Shown in pieces: positions 1-5,937 of a DNA stretch of 6,670 nucleotides (position 1 is the stretch's first letter; the number at the start of each line of letters is the position of its first letter). This DNA comes from Gallionellales bacterium CG03_land_8_20_14_0_80_55_15 (GTDB lineage Bacteria > Pseudomonadota > Gammaproteobacteria > Burkholderiales > Gallionellaceae): positions 1 through 6,670 of the forward strand of contig PEUR01000192.1 in NCBI GenBank assembly GCA_002780675.1. The letters are read 5' to 3'. The position numbers and the translations under genes were made by a program. The notes beneath the pieces were generated by a model that was not told the origin of the DNA, did not search any database, and was given only the letters and a program-made list of their open reading frames with translations.

Positions 1-357
1 CGCCGCGATGACTTTGCGGTCTTCCGCTACCAGTATATTGTAGGTGCGGCAGGCGGCGGGGGTGTCCATGCATTCCACGCCGATACCCGCATCGGTCAGC
101 GCGCGGTACAGGCGCGGGTGCGGGAAACGTTGCAGAGCACCCGTGCCGAGCAGCAGCACTTCCGGTCGCATCGCCAGAAAATACTCGAAATGGCTTTCGT
201 TCAGCGCGTCGAAACTGGCTGCATCCCAGTCAGTGCGAACTTCTTCCGCCAGAACCACAATAGGGGCATCGAAGCGCACGCGGTTGACCATGACATGGTC
301 GGCTTCGTGGCTGGTGAACAACTGGGTGTCGCCCAGATTGGCAAGATGTAATTTCAA
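1..357 (-). CDS. Mth938-like domain (DUF498) protein, 3' end cut by window
   Basis: Read on the minus strand from 357 this is an open frame of 119 codons reaching the window edge without a stop. The protein starts (M)KLHLANLGDTQLF. It contains a run of buried strands, then GTGALQRFPHP near residues 71-81, and GIGVECMDTPAACRTYNIL near 91-109. These two stretches are characteristic of the Mth938/DUF498 fold, whose members are usually about 120-130 residues, so only a few C-terminal residues should be missing. The biochemical role of bacterial members is not established; some relatives are linked to respiratory-complex assembly, which cannot be tested here. The start is a TTG codon (357-355): the frame has no upstream ATG, MKLHLAN matches the family N-terminus as I know it, and CGAGG lies a few bases upstream. 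It is transcribed divergently from the aminotransferase gene. Family is fairly sure; start and function are less so. Confidence 0.82.
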   Translation of the reverse strand, partial: MKLHLANLGDTQLFTSHEADHVMVNRVRFDAPIVVLAEEVRTDWDAASFDALNESHFEYFLAMRPEVLLLGTGALQRFPHPRLYRALTDAGIGVECMDTPAACRTYNILVAEDRKVIAA

Positions 358-394
358 AATGACCTCGAAAATCGGGTTGAATGGGAGGGCGTGA

Positions 395-424
395 AGTGTA
401 GGGGTTAGCGATATGGCACGTCAA
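395..424 (-). promoter_or_regulatory. Predicted sigma70-type promoter of the Mth938-like gene
   Basis: On the minus strand, TTGACG (424-419) is followed after 18 bases by TACACT (400-395). Both are close to the -35 TTGACA and -10 TATAAT consensus. Transcription would begin near 388 and leave a leader of about 30 bases before the TTG start at 357. Position and orientation fit the gene, but this is a motif match only. Confidence 0.5.
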
Positions 425-471
425 ATGCGGTCTCTTTACTTCGGCAAAAGACTAATTTACGCGATACCGAT

Positions 472-500
472 TTGCTGTGCGCGGATAGCGCAGGTAAAAT
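472..500 (+). promoter_or_regulatory. Possible promoter for the alaA group
   Basis: TTGCTG (472-477), a 17-base spacer and TAAAAT (495-500) form a possible sigma70 promoter pointing toward alaA. The -10 matches 5 of 6 consensus bases, but the -35 matches only TTG. If real, the messenger would start near 507 and carry a leader of about 200 bases containing both 25-bp direct repeats and the octanucleotide repeat. A second weak candidate is TTGCGG within the repeat (655-660), 16 bases, then TAAATT (677-682). The sequence does not decide between them. Confidence 0.28.
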
Positions 501-530
501 CGCCCACTTTCACATGAAACAACGAGCGCA

Positions 531-606
531 GCGACTATATTTCGTGGGAATGCCCCTTCATTCAGAAATAAGGAGCCGAAGGCGACTATATTTCGTGGGA
601 ATGCCC
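531..606 (+). repeat. Two copies of a 25-bp direct repeat
   Basis: Positions 531-555 and 582-606 are identical over 25 bases: GCGACTATATTTCGTG followed by GGAATGCCC. The copies are 51 bases apart. The bases just before each are also similar (GAGCGCA and GAGCCGAAG), so the duplicated unit may be longer and partly diverged. Each copy contains a short palindrome-like GGGAATGCCC. The second copy runs directly into the octanucleotide tandem repeat. There is no convincing coding sequence through it. Function is unknown: protein-binding sites, remnants of a dispersed intergenic repeat, or a leader RNA element are all possible. Confidence 0.8.
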
Positions 607-668
607 TTGCGGCATTGCGGCATTGCGGCATTGCGGCATTGCGGCATTGCGGCATTGCGGCATTGCGG
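607..668 (+). repeat. Octanucleotide tandem repeat (TTGCGGCA), about 7.75 copies
   Basis: Seven perfect copies of TTGCGGCA (607-662) are followed by a partial copy, TTGCGG (663-668), with no mismatch in the array. It ends 44 bases before the GTG start of alaA. Perfect short arrays of this kind change copy number by slipped-strand mispairing. Because the array lies outside the coding region, a change would alter promoter or leader spacing rather than reading frame. Each copy also presents TTGCGG, a weak -35-like hexamer. Confidence 0.92.
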
Positions 669-712
669 GCGTGTCATAAATTAAACCATTTCAAAATCAA
701 TCGTAAAACACA

Positions 713-1942
713 GTGAAACCTATCTTGAAATCAAGCAAACTCGCCAACGTATGTTACGACATACGCGGGCCGGTCATGGAACGCGCCAAGCAGATGGAGG
801 AAGAAGGCCAGCGCATCATCAAGCTGAACATCGGCAATCTCGCGCCATTCGGCTTTGAAGCGCCGGAAGAAATCCAGCAGGACGTGATTCTCAATTTGCC
901 GAATTCGTCCGGCTATTCCGATTCCAAGGGCATGTTCGCGGCGCGCAAGGCGATCATGCACTACTGCCAGTCCAAGAATATCTCCGGCGTGGGGCTGGAA
1001 GACATTTACATCGGCAACGGTGCGTCCGAACTCATCGTCATGGCGATGCAGGGTCTGCTGAACAACGGCGACGAGGTGCTGGTTCCCGCCCCGGATTACC
1101 CGCTGTGGACGGCGGCGGTCACGCTGGCGGGCGGCACGCCGCGCCATTATTTGTGCGACGAAGCCAATGAGTGGAACCCCGACCTGGCCGACATCCGCAG
1201 CAAGATTACCGAGCATACCCGCGCCATCGTCGTCATCAACCCGAACAACCCGACCGGTGCGCTCTATTCAAATGAAATTCTCAATGAAATCATACAGTTA
1301 GCGCGAGAACGCCAGCTCATCATCTTTGCCGACGAGATTTACGACAAGATGCTGTACGACGGCGCGAGCCATACCTCGATGGCATCCTTAGCCAATGATG
1401 TGTTGTTTGTCACCCTGAACGGGCTGTCGAAAAATTATCGCGCCTGCGGCTATCGCGCCGGCTGGATGGTGTTGTCCGGCGAGAAGAAACACGCGCAGGA
1501 CTACATCAACGGCCTGACCATTCTGGCTTCGATGCGCCTGTGTTCCAACGTGCCGGGGCAATTTGCGATTCAAACCGCATTGGGCGGCTACCAGAGCATC
1601 AAGGATTTGGTCGCACCCGGTGGGCGTTTGTGCAAACAGCGCGATCTGGCCTACCAGTTGCTCACCGCCATTCCCGGCGTGACTTGCGTCAAGCCCAAAG
1701 CGGGGCTGTATCTGTTCCCGCGCCTCGACCCGGTGCGGTATCCGATTGAAAACGACCAGCAATTCATACTCGAATTGCTGGAAGCCGAAAAGGTGCTGGT
1801 GGTTCAGGGGACGGGCTTTAACTGGAAAAACACAGATCATTTCCGCGTGGTGTTTTTGCCGTCGGTGGACGATCTGGCCGATGCCATCGGGCGTATCGCG
1901 CGCTTTCTGGAAAATTACCGCAAGCAGCACGGCAAAACGTAG
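713..1942 (+). CDS. alaA: Glutamate-pyruvate aminotransferase (AlaA-type, PLP-dependent)
   Basis: Cytosolic class I/II (fold type I) aminotransferase that moves an amino group between glutamate and pyruvate, giving alanine and 2-oxoglutarate. The 409-residue length agrees with the roughly 405 residues of E. coli AlaA (YfbQ), which it resembles from end to end. Visible features are KSSKLANVCYDIRGPV near residues 6-21, APDYPLW at 126-132, NPNNPTG at 176-182, ADEIYDKMLYD at 206-216, the PLP lysine in LNGLSKNYR (K240), GYRAGW at 246-251, and the substrate-carboxylate arginine in DHFRVVFLP (R378). The start is GTG at 713: the first in-frame ATG (773) would remove the conserved N-terminus. No clear Shine-Dalgarno sequence precedes it. 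One oddity is Leu43 in NIGNLAPFGFEAP, where relatives I know carry proline. It is followed by hom after 75 bases, the usual betaproteobacterial order. Confidence 0.93.
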   Translation: MKPILKSSKLANVCYDIRGPVMERAKQMEEEGQRIIKLNIGNLAPFGFEAPEEIQQDVILNLPNSSGYSDSKGMFAARKAIMHYCQSKNISGVGLEDIYIGNGASELIVMAMQGLLNNGDEVLVPAPDYPLWTAAVTLAGGTPRHYLCDEANEWNPDLADIRSKITEHTRAIVVINPNNPTGALYSNEILNEIIQLARERQLIIFADEIYDKMLYDGASHTSMASLANDVLFVTLNGLSKNYRACGYRAGWMVLSGEKKHAQDYINGLTILASMRLCSNVPGQFAIQTALGGYQSIKDLVAPGGRLCKQRDLAYQLLTAIPGVTCVKPKAGLYLFPRLDPVRYPIENDQQFILELLEAEKVLVVQGTGFNWKNTDHFRVVFLPSVDDLADAIGRIARFLENYRKQHGKT

Positions 1943-1979
1943 GGTGCGCTCTGCACACCAGGGTGCATCAATGCACCCT
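1942..1979 (+). other. Hairpin pair between alaA and hom
   Basis: A perfect 9-bp inverted repeat, AGGGTGCAT-CA-ATGCACCCT (1960-1979, with a 2-base centre), lies 17 bases after the alaA stop. It is preceded by a weaker hairpin, GGTGC...GCACaCC (1943-1959), which shares the GGGTGC sequence. Only TTGTTT follows the stem, so it is a poor intrinsic terminator. It may partly attenuate read-through into hom or protect messenger ends. No Thr- or Ile-rich leader peptide is visible that would suggest classic thr attenuation. Confidence 0.5.
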
Positions 1980-2017
1980 TGTTTCCGCACCCATCAATTT
2001 ATAGAAAGAAGAAAAGC

Positions 2018-3331
2018 ATGAAACCAATCAACGTAGGACTTCTCGGTATTGGCACGGTCGGCGGCGGCACATTTACGGTATTGCAGCGCAACTGCGAGGA
2101 AATCACCCGTCGCGCCGGGCGACCTATCCGCATTGTAGTGGTGGCGGACAAGAATCTGGAGCTGGCCAAAAAGGTCACGGGCGGCGCGTGTCGTCTGACC
2201 GATGATGCGTTTTCGGTGGTGGCTGACCCGGAAGTGGACATCGTCATCGAGCTGATCGGCGGCTACGGCGTGGCGAAACAACTGGTGATGCAGGCGATTG
2301 CCAACGGCAAACATGTCGTTACCGCCAACAAGGCGCTGCTCGCCACCCACGGCAACGAGATTTTCAAGGCGGCGCAGGACAAGGGGGTGATGGTCGGTTT
2401 TGAGGCGGCGGTGGCGGGCGGTATCCCCATCATCAAGGCCGTGCGCGAGGGGCTGACCGCCAACCGTATCGAATGGATTGCGGGCATCATCAACGGCACC
2501 ACCAACTTCATTTTGTCCGAGATGCGCGACAAGGGTTTACCTTTCGATACCGTGCTGAAAGAAGCGCAGCGTCTGGGCTACGCCGAAGCCGACCCGACTT
2601 TTGACATCGAAGGCGTGGATGCCGCACACAAGATCACGCTGTTGGCATCGCTCGCCTTTGGTATCCCCATCCAGTTTGACAAGGCCTATGTTGAAGGCAT
2701 CTCCAAGCTGGACGCGGTGGACATCCAATACGCCGAACAACTGGGCTACCGCATCAAGTTGCTAGGGATTACCCGACGCACCCCGGAAGGTATCGAGCTG
2801 CGCGTGCATCCCACTTTGATTCCCGCCAAGCGCCTGATCGCCAACGTGGAAGGCGCGATGAATGCCGTGCTGGTTCAGGCCGATGCGGTGGGCGCGACGC
2901 TGTATTACGGCAAGGGCGCGGGCGCGGAACCGACTGCGAGTGCGATCATCGCCGACCTGGTGGACATCACCCGGATGCACACCGCCGACCCCGAAAACCG
3001 CGTGCCGCACCTGGCCTTCCAGCCCGACGCGATGGTTGATTTGCCGATGCTGCCGATGGCTGAAGTCACCACCAGCTACTACCTGCGCCTGCGCGTGGCA
3101 GATAAACCTGGCGTACTGGCCGACATTACCCGCATTCTGGCAGACGAGCAGATTTCCATAGATGCCGTGATCCAGAAAGAACCCGCTGAAGGTGAGACTG
3201 AGGCCGATTTGATCCTGCTCACCCACCTGACCCGCGAAAAACGCATCAATGCGGCGATTGTGAAGATCGAAGCGCTGGGCGTGGTGGCGGGCAACGTCAC
3301 CAAGCTGCGGCTGGAAGAACTTGGCAAGTGA
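2018..3331 (+). CDS. hom: Homoserine dehydrogenase with C-terminal ACT domain
   Basis: Cytosolic NAD(P)-dependent enzyme reducing aspartate 4-semialdehyde to homoserine, the branch point to threonine and methionine. The protein is 437 residues, normal for the monofunctional ACT-containing type. The Rossmann domain (about 1-130) has GLLGIGTVGGGT at 7-18 and TANKALLA at 102-109. The catalytic domain (about 131-315) has GFEAAVAGGIPII at 127-139, NGTTNFIL at 159-166, and DAAHK at 201-205 holding the expected catalytic Asp201 and Lys205. GKGAGAEPTASAI follows at 298-310. The ACT domain (about 353-430) begins SYYLRLRVADKPGVLADITR and is the usual site of threonine feedback inhibition. I chose ATG at 2018 because KPINVGLLG is the standard N-terminus and purine-rich AGAAAGAAGAAAAG precedes it; the frame is open further upstream to TTG at 1979. 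There is no fused aspartate kinase, unlike E. coli ThrA. A cupin gene follows with one base between. Confidence 0.95.
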   Translation: MKPINVGLLGIGTVGGGTFTVLQRNCEEITRRAGRPIRIVVVADKNLELAKKVTGGACRLTDDAFSVVADPEVDIVIELIGGYGVAKQLVMQAIANGKHVVTANKALLATHGNEIFKAAQDKGVMVGFEAAVAGGIPIIKAVREGLTANRIEWIAGIINGTTNFILSEMRDKGLPFDTVLKEAQRLGYAEADPTFDIEGVDAAHKITLLASLAFGIPIQFDKAYVEGISKLDAVDIQYAEQLGYRIKLLGITRRTPEGIELRVHPTLIPAKRLIANVEGAMNAVLVQADAVGATLYYGKGAGAEPTASAIIADLVDITRMHTADPENRVPHLAFQPDAMVDLPMLPMAEVTTSYYLRLRVADKPGVLADITRILADEQISIDAVIQKEPAEGETEADLILLTHLTREKRINAAIVKIEALGVVAGNVTKLRLEELGK

Positions 3332-3332
3332 A

Positions 3333-3647
3333 ATGAAACAATATCGGGTTCTGTTCGACTCTTTGGAGTGGTGGAGTGGAATTCATGGCGCGAAATTCAA
3401 GGCTTTTCGTAGCGGTACAAAGCAGCTTCGCCTGGTCGAGTTTACATCCGAGTTCGTAGAACCGGACTGGTGCGAAAAAGGGCATATCGGTTTCGTGATC
3501 AAGGGTGAACTGGAAATCGATTTTCATGGGAACCTTGTGCGTTATCCGGAAGGCTCTGGAATTTTTATCCCGGCGGGTTTGGCAAGTGCTCATAAAGCTC
3601 ATTCGGTTACTCCTAAAGTCTTACTGTTCCTGGTTGAGGATATTTAA
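3333..3647 (+). CDS. Small cupin-domain protein, coupled to hom
   Basis: A 104-residue single-domain protein beginning MKQYRVLFDSLEWW. The centre, EKGHIGFVIKGELEIDF (about 48-64), and PEGSGIFIPAGLASAHKAHS (about 72-91) match the two strands-and-turn motifs of the cupin barrel. The first motif keeps only one histidine, H51, instead of the usual HxH. The second has PAG and H87 and H90. Metal binding is therefore uncertain and the substrate is unknown. ATG at 3333 starts one base after the hom stop codon (3329-3331), with GGCAAG just upstream inside hom, which suggests translation coupled to hom. The frame is open back to a TTG at 3321 within hom, which I think is not used. The gene separates hom from thrC. 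A sensing or small-molecule-binding role in the pathway is possible but nothing here demonstrates it. Confidence 0.82.
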   Translation: MKQYRVLFDSLEWWSGIHGAKFKAFRSGTKQLRLVEFTSEFVEPDWCEKGHIGFVIKGELEIDFHGNLVRYPEGSGIFIPAGLASAHKAHSVTPKVLLFLVEDI

Positions 3648-3650
3648 CAA

Positions 3651-3743
3651 ACTCCCCTCGCCCGCTGGCGGGAGAGGGGCTGGGGGAGAGGGGCGTTGAG
3701 TGCCTACCCTTCTCCCTAACCCTCTCCCTGCAAGGGAGAGGGA
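3651..3743 (+). repeat. Double-hairpin palindromic intergenic repeat
   Basis: Two G/C-rich hairpins fill the gap between the cupin gene and thrC. Hairpin 1 (3654-3679) pairs CCCCTC-g-CCCGC with GCGGG-a-GAGGGG. Hairpin 2 (3720-3742) pairs CCCTCTCCC with GGGAGAGGG. Between them GGGGGAGAGGGG (about 3682-3693) is complementary to the CCCTTCTCCC / CCCTCTCCC side, so the whole 90 bases can also fold as one long imperfect stem. Sequences of this CCCTCTCCC...GGGAGAGGG kind are common dispersed intergenic repeats in proteobacteria. No T-tract follows, so a strong intrinsic terminator is not indicated. It could stabilise the upstream mRNA or reduce thrC expression relative to hom. Confidence 0.8.
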
Positions 3744-3749
3744 ACTGAT

Positions 3750-3754
3750 GAGGT
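3750..3754 (+). promoter_or_regulatory. Ribosome binding site of thrC (decides the start)
   Basis: GAGGT lies 10 bases before ATG 3765 but only one base before the alternative in-frame GTG at 3756. The spacing favours ATG 3765, and the resulting N-terminus MKYISTRGNAP is the usual one for this enzyme. The site begins seven bases after hairpin 2, so that structure could affect ribosome access. Confidence 0.6.
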
Positions 3755-3764
3755 AGTGAACAAA

Positions 3765-5207
3765 ATGAAATACATCTCCACACGCGGCAATGCGCCCGCA
3801 AAAACCTTCACTGAAATCCTGCTCGGAGGCCTCGCGCCGGACGGCGGGCTGTATTTGCCGGAAACTTATCCGCAGGTAACGCGCGCCGAGTTGGATGCGT
3901 GGCGTGCGCTGTCGTATGCCGACCTCGCTTATGCGGTGCTGTCCAAGTTTGCTACCGACATTCCGGCGGCGGACTTAAAAGCCATCATCAGCAAGACTTA
4001 CACCGCCGAGGTGTATTGCAACGGTCGCGCGGACAGCGATGCGACGCAGATCACGCCTTTGCGCACGTTAGAGCCGGGGGTGCATATTCTGGAATTGTCC
4101 AACGGGCCGACGCTGGCGTTCAAGGATATGGCGATGCAGTTGCTGGGCAATCTGTTCGAATACGCCTTGGCGAAAGACCATGCCGAGTTGAACATCCTCG
4201 GCGCGACTTCTGGCGACACGGGTTCGGCGGCCGAATATGCGATGCGCGGCAAAAAAGGCATCCGCGTGTTCATGCTCTCGCCCAACGGCAAGATGAGCGC
4301 CTTTCAGCGCGCGCAGATGTATTCGCTGCAAGACCCCAACATTTTCAACATCGCGATCAACGGCATGTTCGACGACGCGCAGGACCTGGTGAAGGCGGTG
4401 TCCAACGACCACGCCTACAAAGCCGCGCACAAGATCGGCACAGTGAACTCCATCAACTGGGGGCGCGTGTCGGCGCAGATCGTGTATTACTTCAAGGGCT
4501 ATTTCGCCGCGACCCAATCGAACGATGAGCAGGTCGCGTTCTCCGTTCCTTCTGGCAATTTCGGCAACATTTGCGCAGGCCACATCGCGCGCATGATGGG
4601 CTTGCCGATCGGTCAACTGATTCTGGCGACCAATGAAAACGATGTGCTGGACGAATTTTTCCGCACCGGCATCTATCGTCCGCGCGGCACGAAACACACT
4701 TACCAGACCAGCAGCCCTTCGATGGATATTTCCAAAGCCAGCAATTTCGAGCGTTTCGTGTTTGACCTGGTTGGGCGCGACGGGGCGCAAGTGCGCGAAT
4801 TCTGGGCGAAAGTGGATGCTGGCGCGGCATCCGATGAGGCTGCGTTCGACATCAAGGGGACGGCTTACTGGAACGAGCTGCCCAAGTTTGACTTTGCCTC
4901 AGGCAAGAGTTTGCATTTTGACCGCCTCAAGACGATACGCGAGTTGTGGCAGGAGTACGGCGTGATGATAGACCCGCACACCGCCGACGGCCTCAAGGTC
5001 GGTCTGGAACAACGCCGCCCCGGCTTGCCGCTGATTTGCCTGGAAACCGCGCTGCCCGCCAAGTTTGAGGAAACCCTTGTCGAGGCTTTAGGCAGAACCC
5101 CCGAACGCCCTGCGGCACTCGAAGGCATCGAAGCCCTGCCGCAGCACGTCGAAGTGATGGACGCTGATGTAGTGAAACTCAAGGCGTTCATTAGTGCCAA
5201 TACCTGA
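3765..5207 (+). CDS. thrC: Threonine synthase (PLP-dependent)
   Basis: Converts O-phosphohomoserine to threonine and phosphate in the cytosol, the last step of threonine synthesis. The protein is 480 residues, matching the longer gamma/beta-proteobacterial and fungal-like class. From ATG 3765, visible features are MKYISTRGNAP and GGLAPDGGLYLP at the N-terminus, NGPTLAFKDMAMQLLG with the PLP Schiff-base lysine at K120, GATSGDTGSAA at 146-156 binding substrate and cofactor phosphate, NSINWGR at 228-234, SVPSGNFGN at 260-268 cradling the PLP phosphate, SPSMDIS at 317-323 and DPHTADG at 404-410. No frameshift or missing catalytic residue is seen. It is separated from the cupin gene by 117 bases of hairpin repeat and may be partly uncoupled from hom. 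Homoserine kinase, needed to make its substrate, is not in the window. The stop codon lies only three bases before the first repeat unit of the following array. Confidence 0.95.
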   Translation: MKYISTRGNAPAKTFTEILLGGLAPDGGLYLPETYPQVTRAELDAWRALSYADLAYAVLSKFATDIPAADLKAIISKTYTAEVYCNGRADSDATQITPLRTLEPGVHILELSNGPTLAFKDMAMQLLGNLFEYALAKDHAELNILGATSGDTGSAAEYAMRGKKGIRVFMLSPNGKMSAFQRAQMYSLQDPNIFNIAINGMFDDAQDLVKAVSNDHAYKAAHKIGTVNSINWGRVSAQIVYYFKGYFAATQSNDEQVAFSVPSGNFGNICAGHIARMMGLPIGQLILATNENDVLDEFFRTGIYRPRGTKHTYQTSSPSMDISKASNFERFVFDLVGRDGAQVREFWAKVDAGAASDEAAFDIKGTAYWNELPKFDFASGKSLHFDRLKTIRELWQEYGVMIDPHTADGLKVGLEQRRPGLPLICLETALPAKFEETLVEALGRTPERPAALEGIEALPQHVEVMDADVVKLKAFISANT

Positions 5208-5210
5208 TAT

Positions 5211-5365
5211 GGAGTGCGCTATGGAGTGCGCAGCTATGGAGTGCGCAGCCTCGGCTGCGCCTGCGGTGTCATGCCACCGCACTCCAAAAAAAGCAGCGCA
5301 GCCGAGGCTGCGCACTCCAAAAGCGGCATCATGCCGCCGCACTCCAAAGTAGCGTGCCGTACTCC
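5211..5365 (+). repeat. Left array of REP-like palindromic units
   Basis: Forward feet GGAGTGCG occur at 5211, 5223 and 5238. Reverse feet CGCACTCC occur at 5278-5285, 5311-5318 and 5338-5345, with a degenerate CGTACTCC at 5358-5365. The first two forward units are truncated (GGAGTGCGC-TAT and GGAGTGCGCAGC-TAT). The third is complete, with core GCGCAGCC-TC-GGCTGCGC (5243-5260), joined head-to-head to a reverse unit with core TGCGGTG...CACCGCA. Then come reverse units with the GCGCAGCC-GA-GGCTGCGC core (5296-5313) and the GCGGCATCATGCCGC core (5323-5337). The array starts three bases after the thrC stop. The remaining 5366-5387 is a short unstructured leader to the transposase gene. Confidence 0.88.
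5286..5313 (-). terminator. Repeat-borne intrinsic terminator, leftward
   Basis: Read on the minus strand, the perfect 8-bp stem GCGCAGCC-TC-GGCTGCGC (5313-5296) is followed by TGC and seven T residues (5292-5286). This is the shape of an intrinsic terminator that would stop transcription running leftward toward thrC. The plus-strand reading of this unit has no T-tract. Confidence 0.45.
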
Positions 5366-5387
5366 AGAATTCTGAGCTGACCTTAAA

Positions 5388-5921
5388 GTGAACCCTCATC
5401 CCAAACACGCTCCACCGCACTGGCTTTTCGAGCAGGGCATCTACATGGTGACAGCGGGGACTTTTCAGAAATTGCCGCACTGGAATACCCCGGAGCGGCG
5501 AGATTTTTTGCTGGAGGCATTGTTTACCCTATCGGCTGAATTTGGCTGGCAATTGCAGGCGTGGGCGGTTTTGCCTAACCACTATCATTTTGTAGCCAAA
5601 TCGCCGGAAGATGCCAGCACGTTGCGCAAGTTCTTGTCCAAGCTGCATATGACGACGGCAAAGCAGTTGAACGCATGGGACGGGATGCCGGGCAGAAAAG
5701 TCTGGTATCAGTATTGGGATAGTTGCATTACTTTTGAACGTTCTTATTTAGCCCGTTTGAATTATGTCCACCACAATCCGGCACATCACGGCGTGACCGA
5801 GGATGCACGGGATTATCGCTGGTGTTCGGCGAGGTGGTTTGCCGAAAACTCCCCTGCGGCATGGCGGGAAAAAGTGGAAAATTGCAAGACAGACAGGCTT
5901 GAGGTGGCGGATGATTTTTAA
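5388..5921 (+). CDS. REP-associated tyrosine transposase (RAYT, Y1/IS200-like HUH)
   Basis: A 177-residue single-domain Y1 transposase-like protein. HWLFEQGIYMVTAGTFQ (about 11-27) is the first beta strand. WAVLPNHYHFVA (59-70) carries the HUH metal-binding motif as H65-Y66-H67. The C-terminal helix RLNYVHHNPAHHGV (123-136) carries the likely catalytic tyrosine Y126, matching the DYIYINP region of E. coli TnpA-REP. RDYRWCSARWF follows, as is usual in RAYTs. Family knowledge: these proteins nick and rejoin single-stranded REP hairpins by a covalent 5'-phosphotyrosine link. The start is GTG at 5388, which keeps the full first strand; the next in-frame ATG (5445) would delete part of it, and no convincing Shine-Dalgarno sequence is seen. 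The frame and key residues are intact, so it may be active. Flanking arrays with a common foot strongly support the RAYT assignment over an ordinary IS200 transposase. Confidence 0.88.
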   Translation: MNPHPKHAPPHWLFEQGIYMVTAGTFQKLPHWNTPERRDFLLEALFTLSAEFGWQLQAWAVLPNHYHFVAKSPEDASTLRKFLSKLHMTTAKQLNAWDGMPGRKVWYQYWDSCITFERSYLARLNYVHHNPAHHGVTEDARDYRWCSARWFAENSPAAWREKVENCKTDRLEVADDF

Positions 5922-5937
5922 TGTGGGGTGCCGATTA

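Noticed and set aside
452..684. Short open frames through the direct and octanucleotide repeats
   Set aside because: Their sequence is a periodic reading of an 8-bp repeat (an 8-residue cycle) and the 25-bp repeat; no start signal or recognisable domain.
731..1216. Long antisense open frame opposite alaA
   Set aside because: It lies entirely within a clearly conserved coding gene on the other strand and arises from GC-rich codon bias; similar shadows lie opposite hom (2762-3226) and thrC (4068-4790).
1943..2017. Threonine/isoleucine attenuator with leader peptide before hom
   Set aside because: Hairpins exist, but there is no short open frame rich in Thr or Ile codons and no T-tract terminator.
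1979..2017. Upstream TTG start for Hom adding 13 residues
   Set aside because: The added residues lie across the hairpin and purine-rich ribosome-binding region and are not part of the family N-terminus.
3756..3764. GTG start for ThrC three codons upstream
   Set aside because: GAGGT ends only one base before this GTG, too close for initiation; ATG 3765 has workable spacing and gives the usual MKYISTRG start.
5388..5921. Complete IS200/IS605 insertion sequence
   Set aside because: No tnpB, and the ends are multi-unit arrays rather than single subterminal hairpins; the C-terminal motif and context fit RAYT better.
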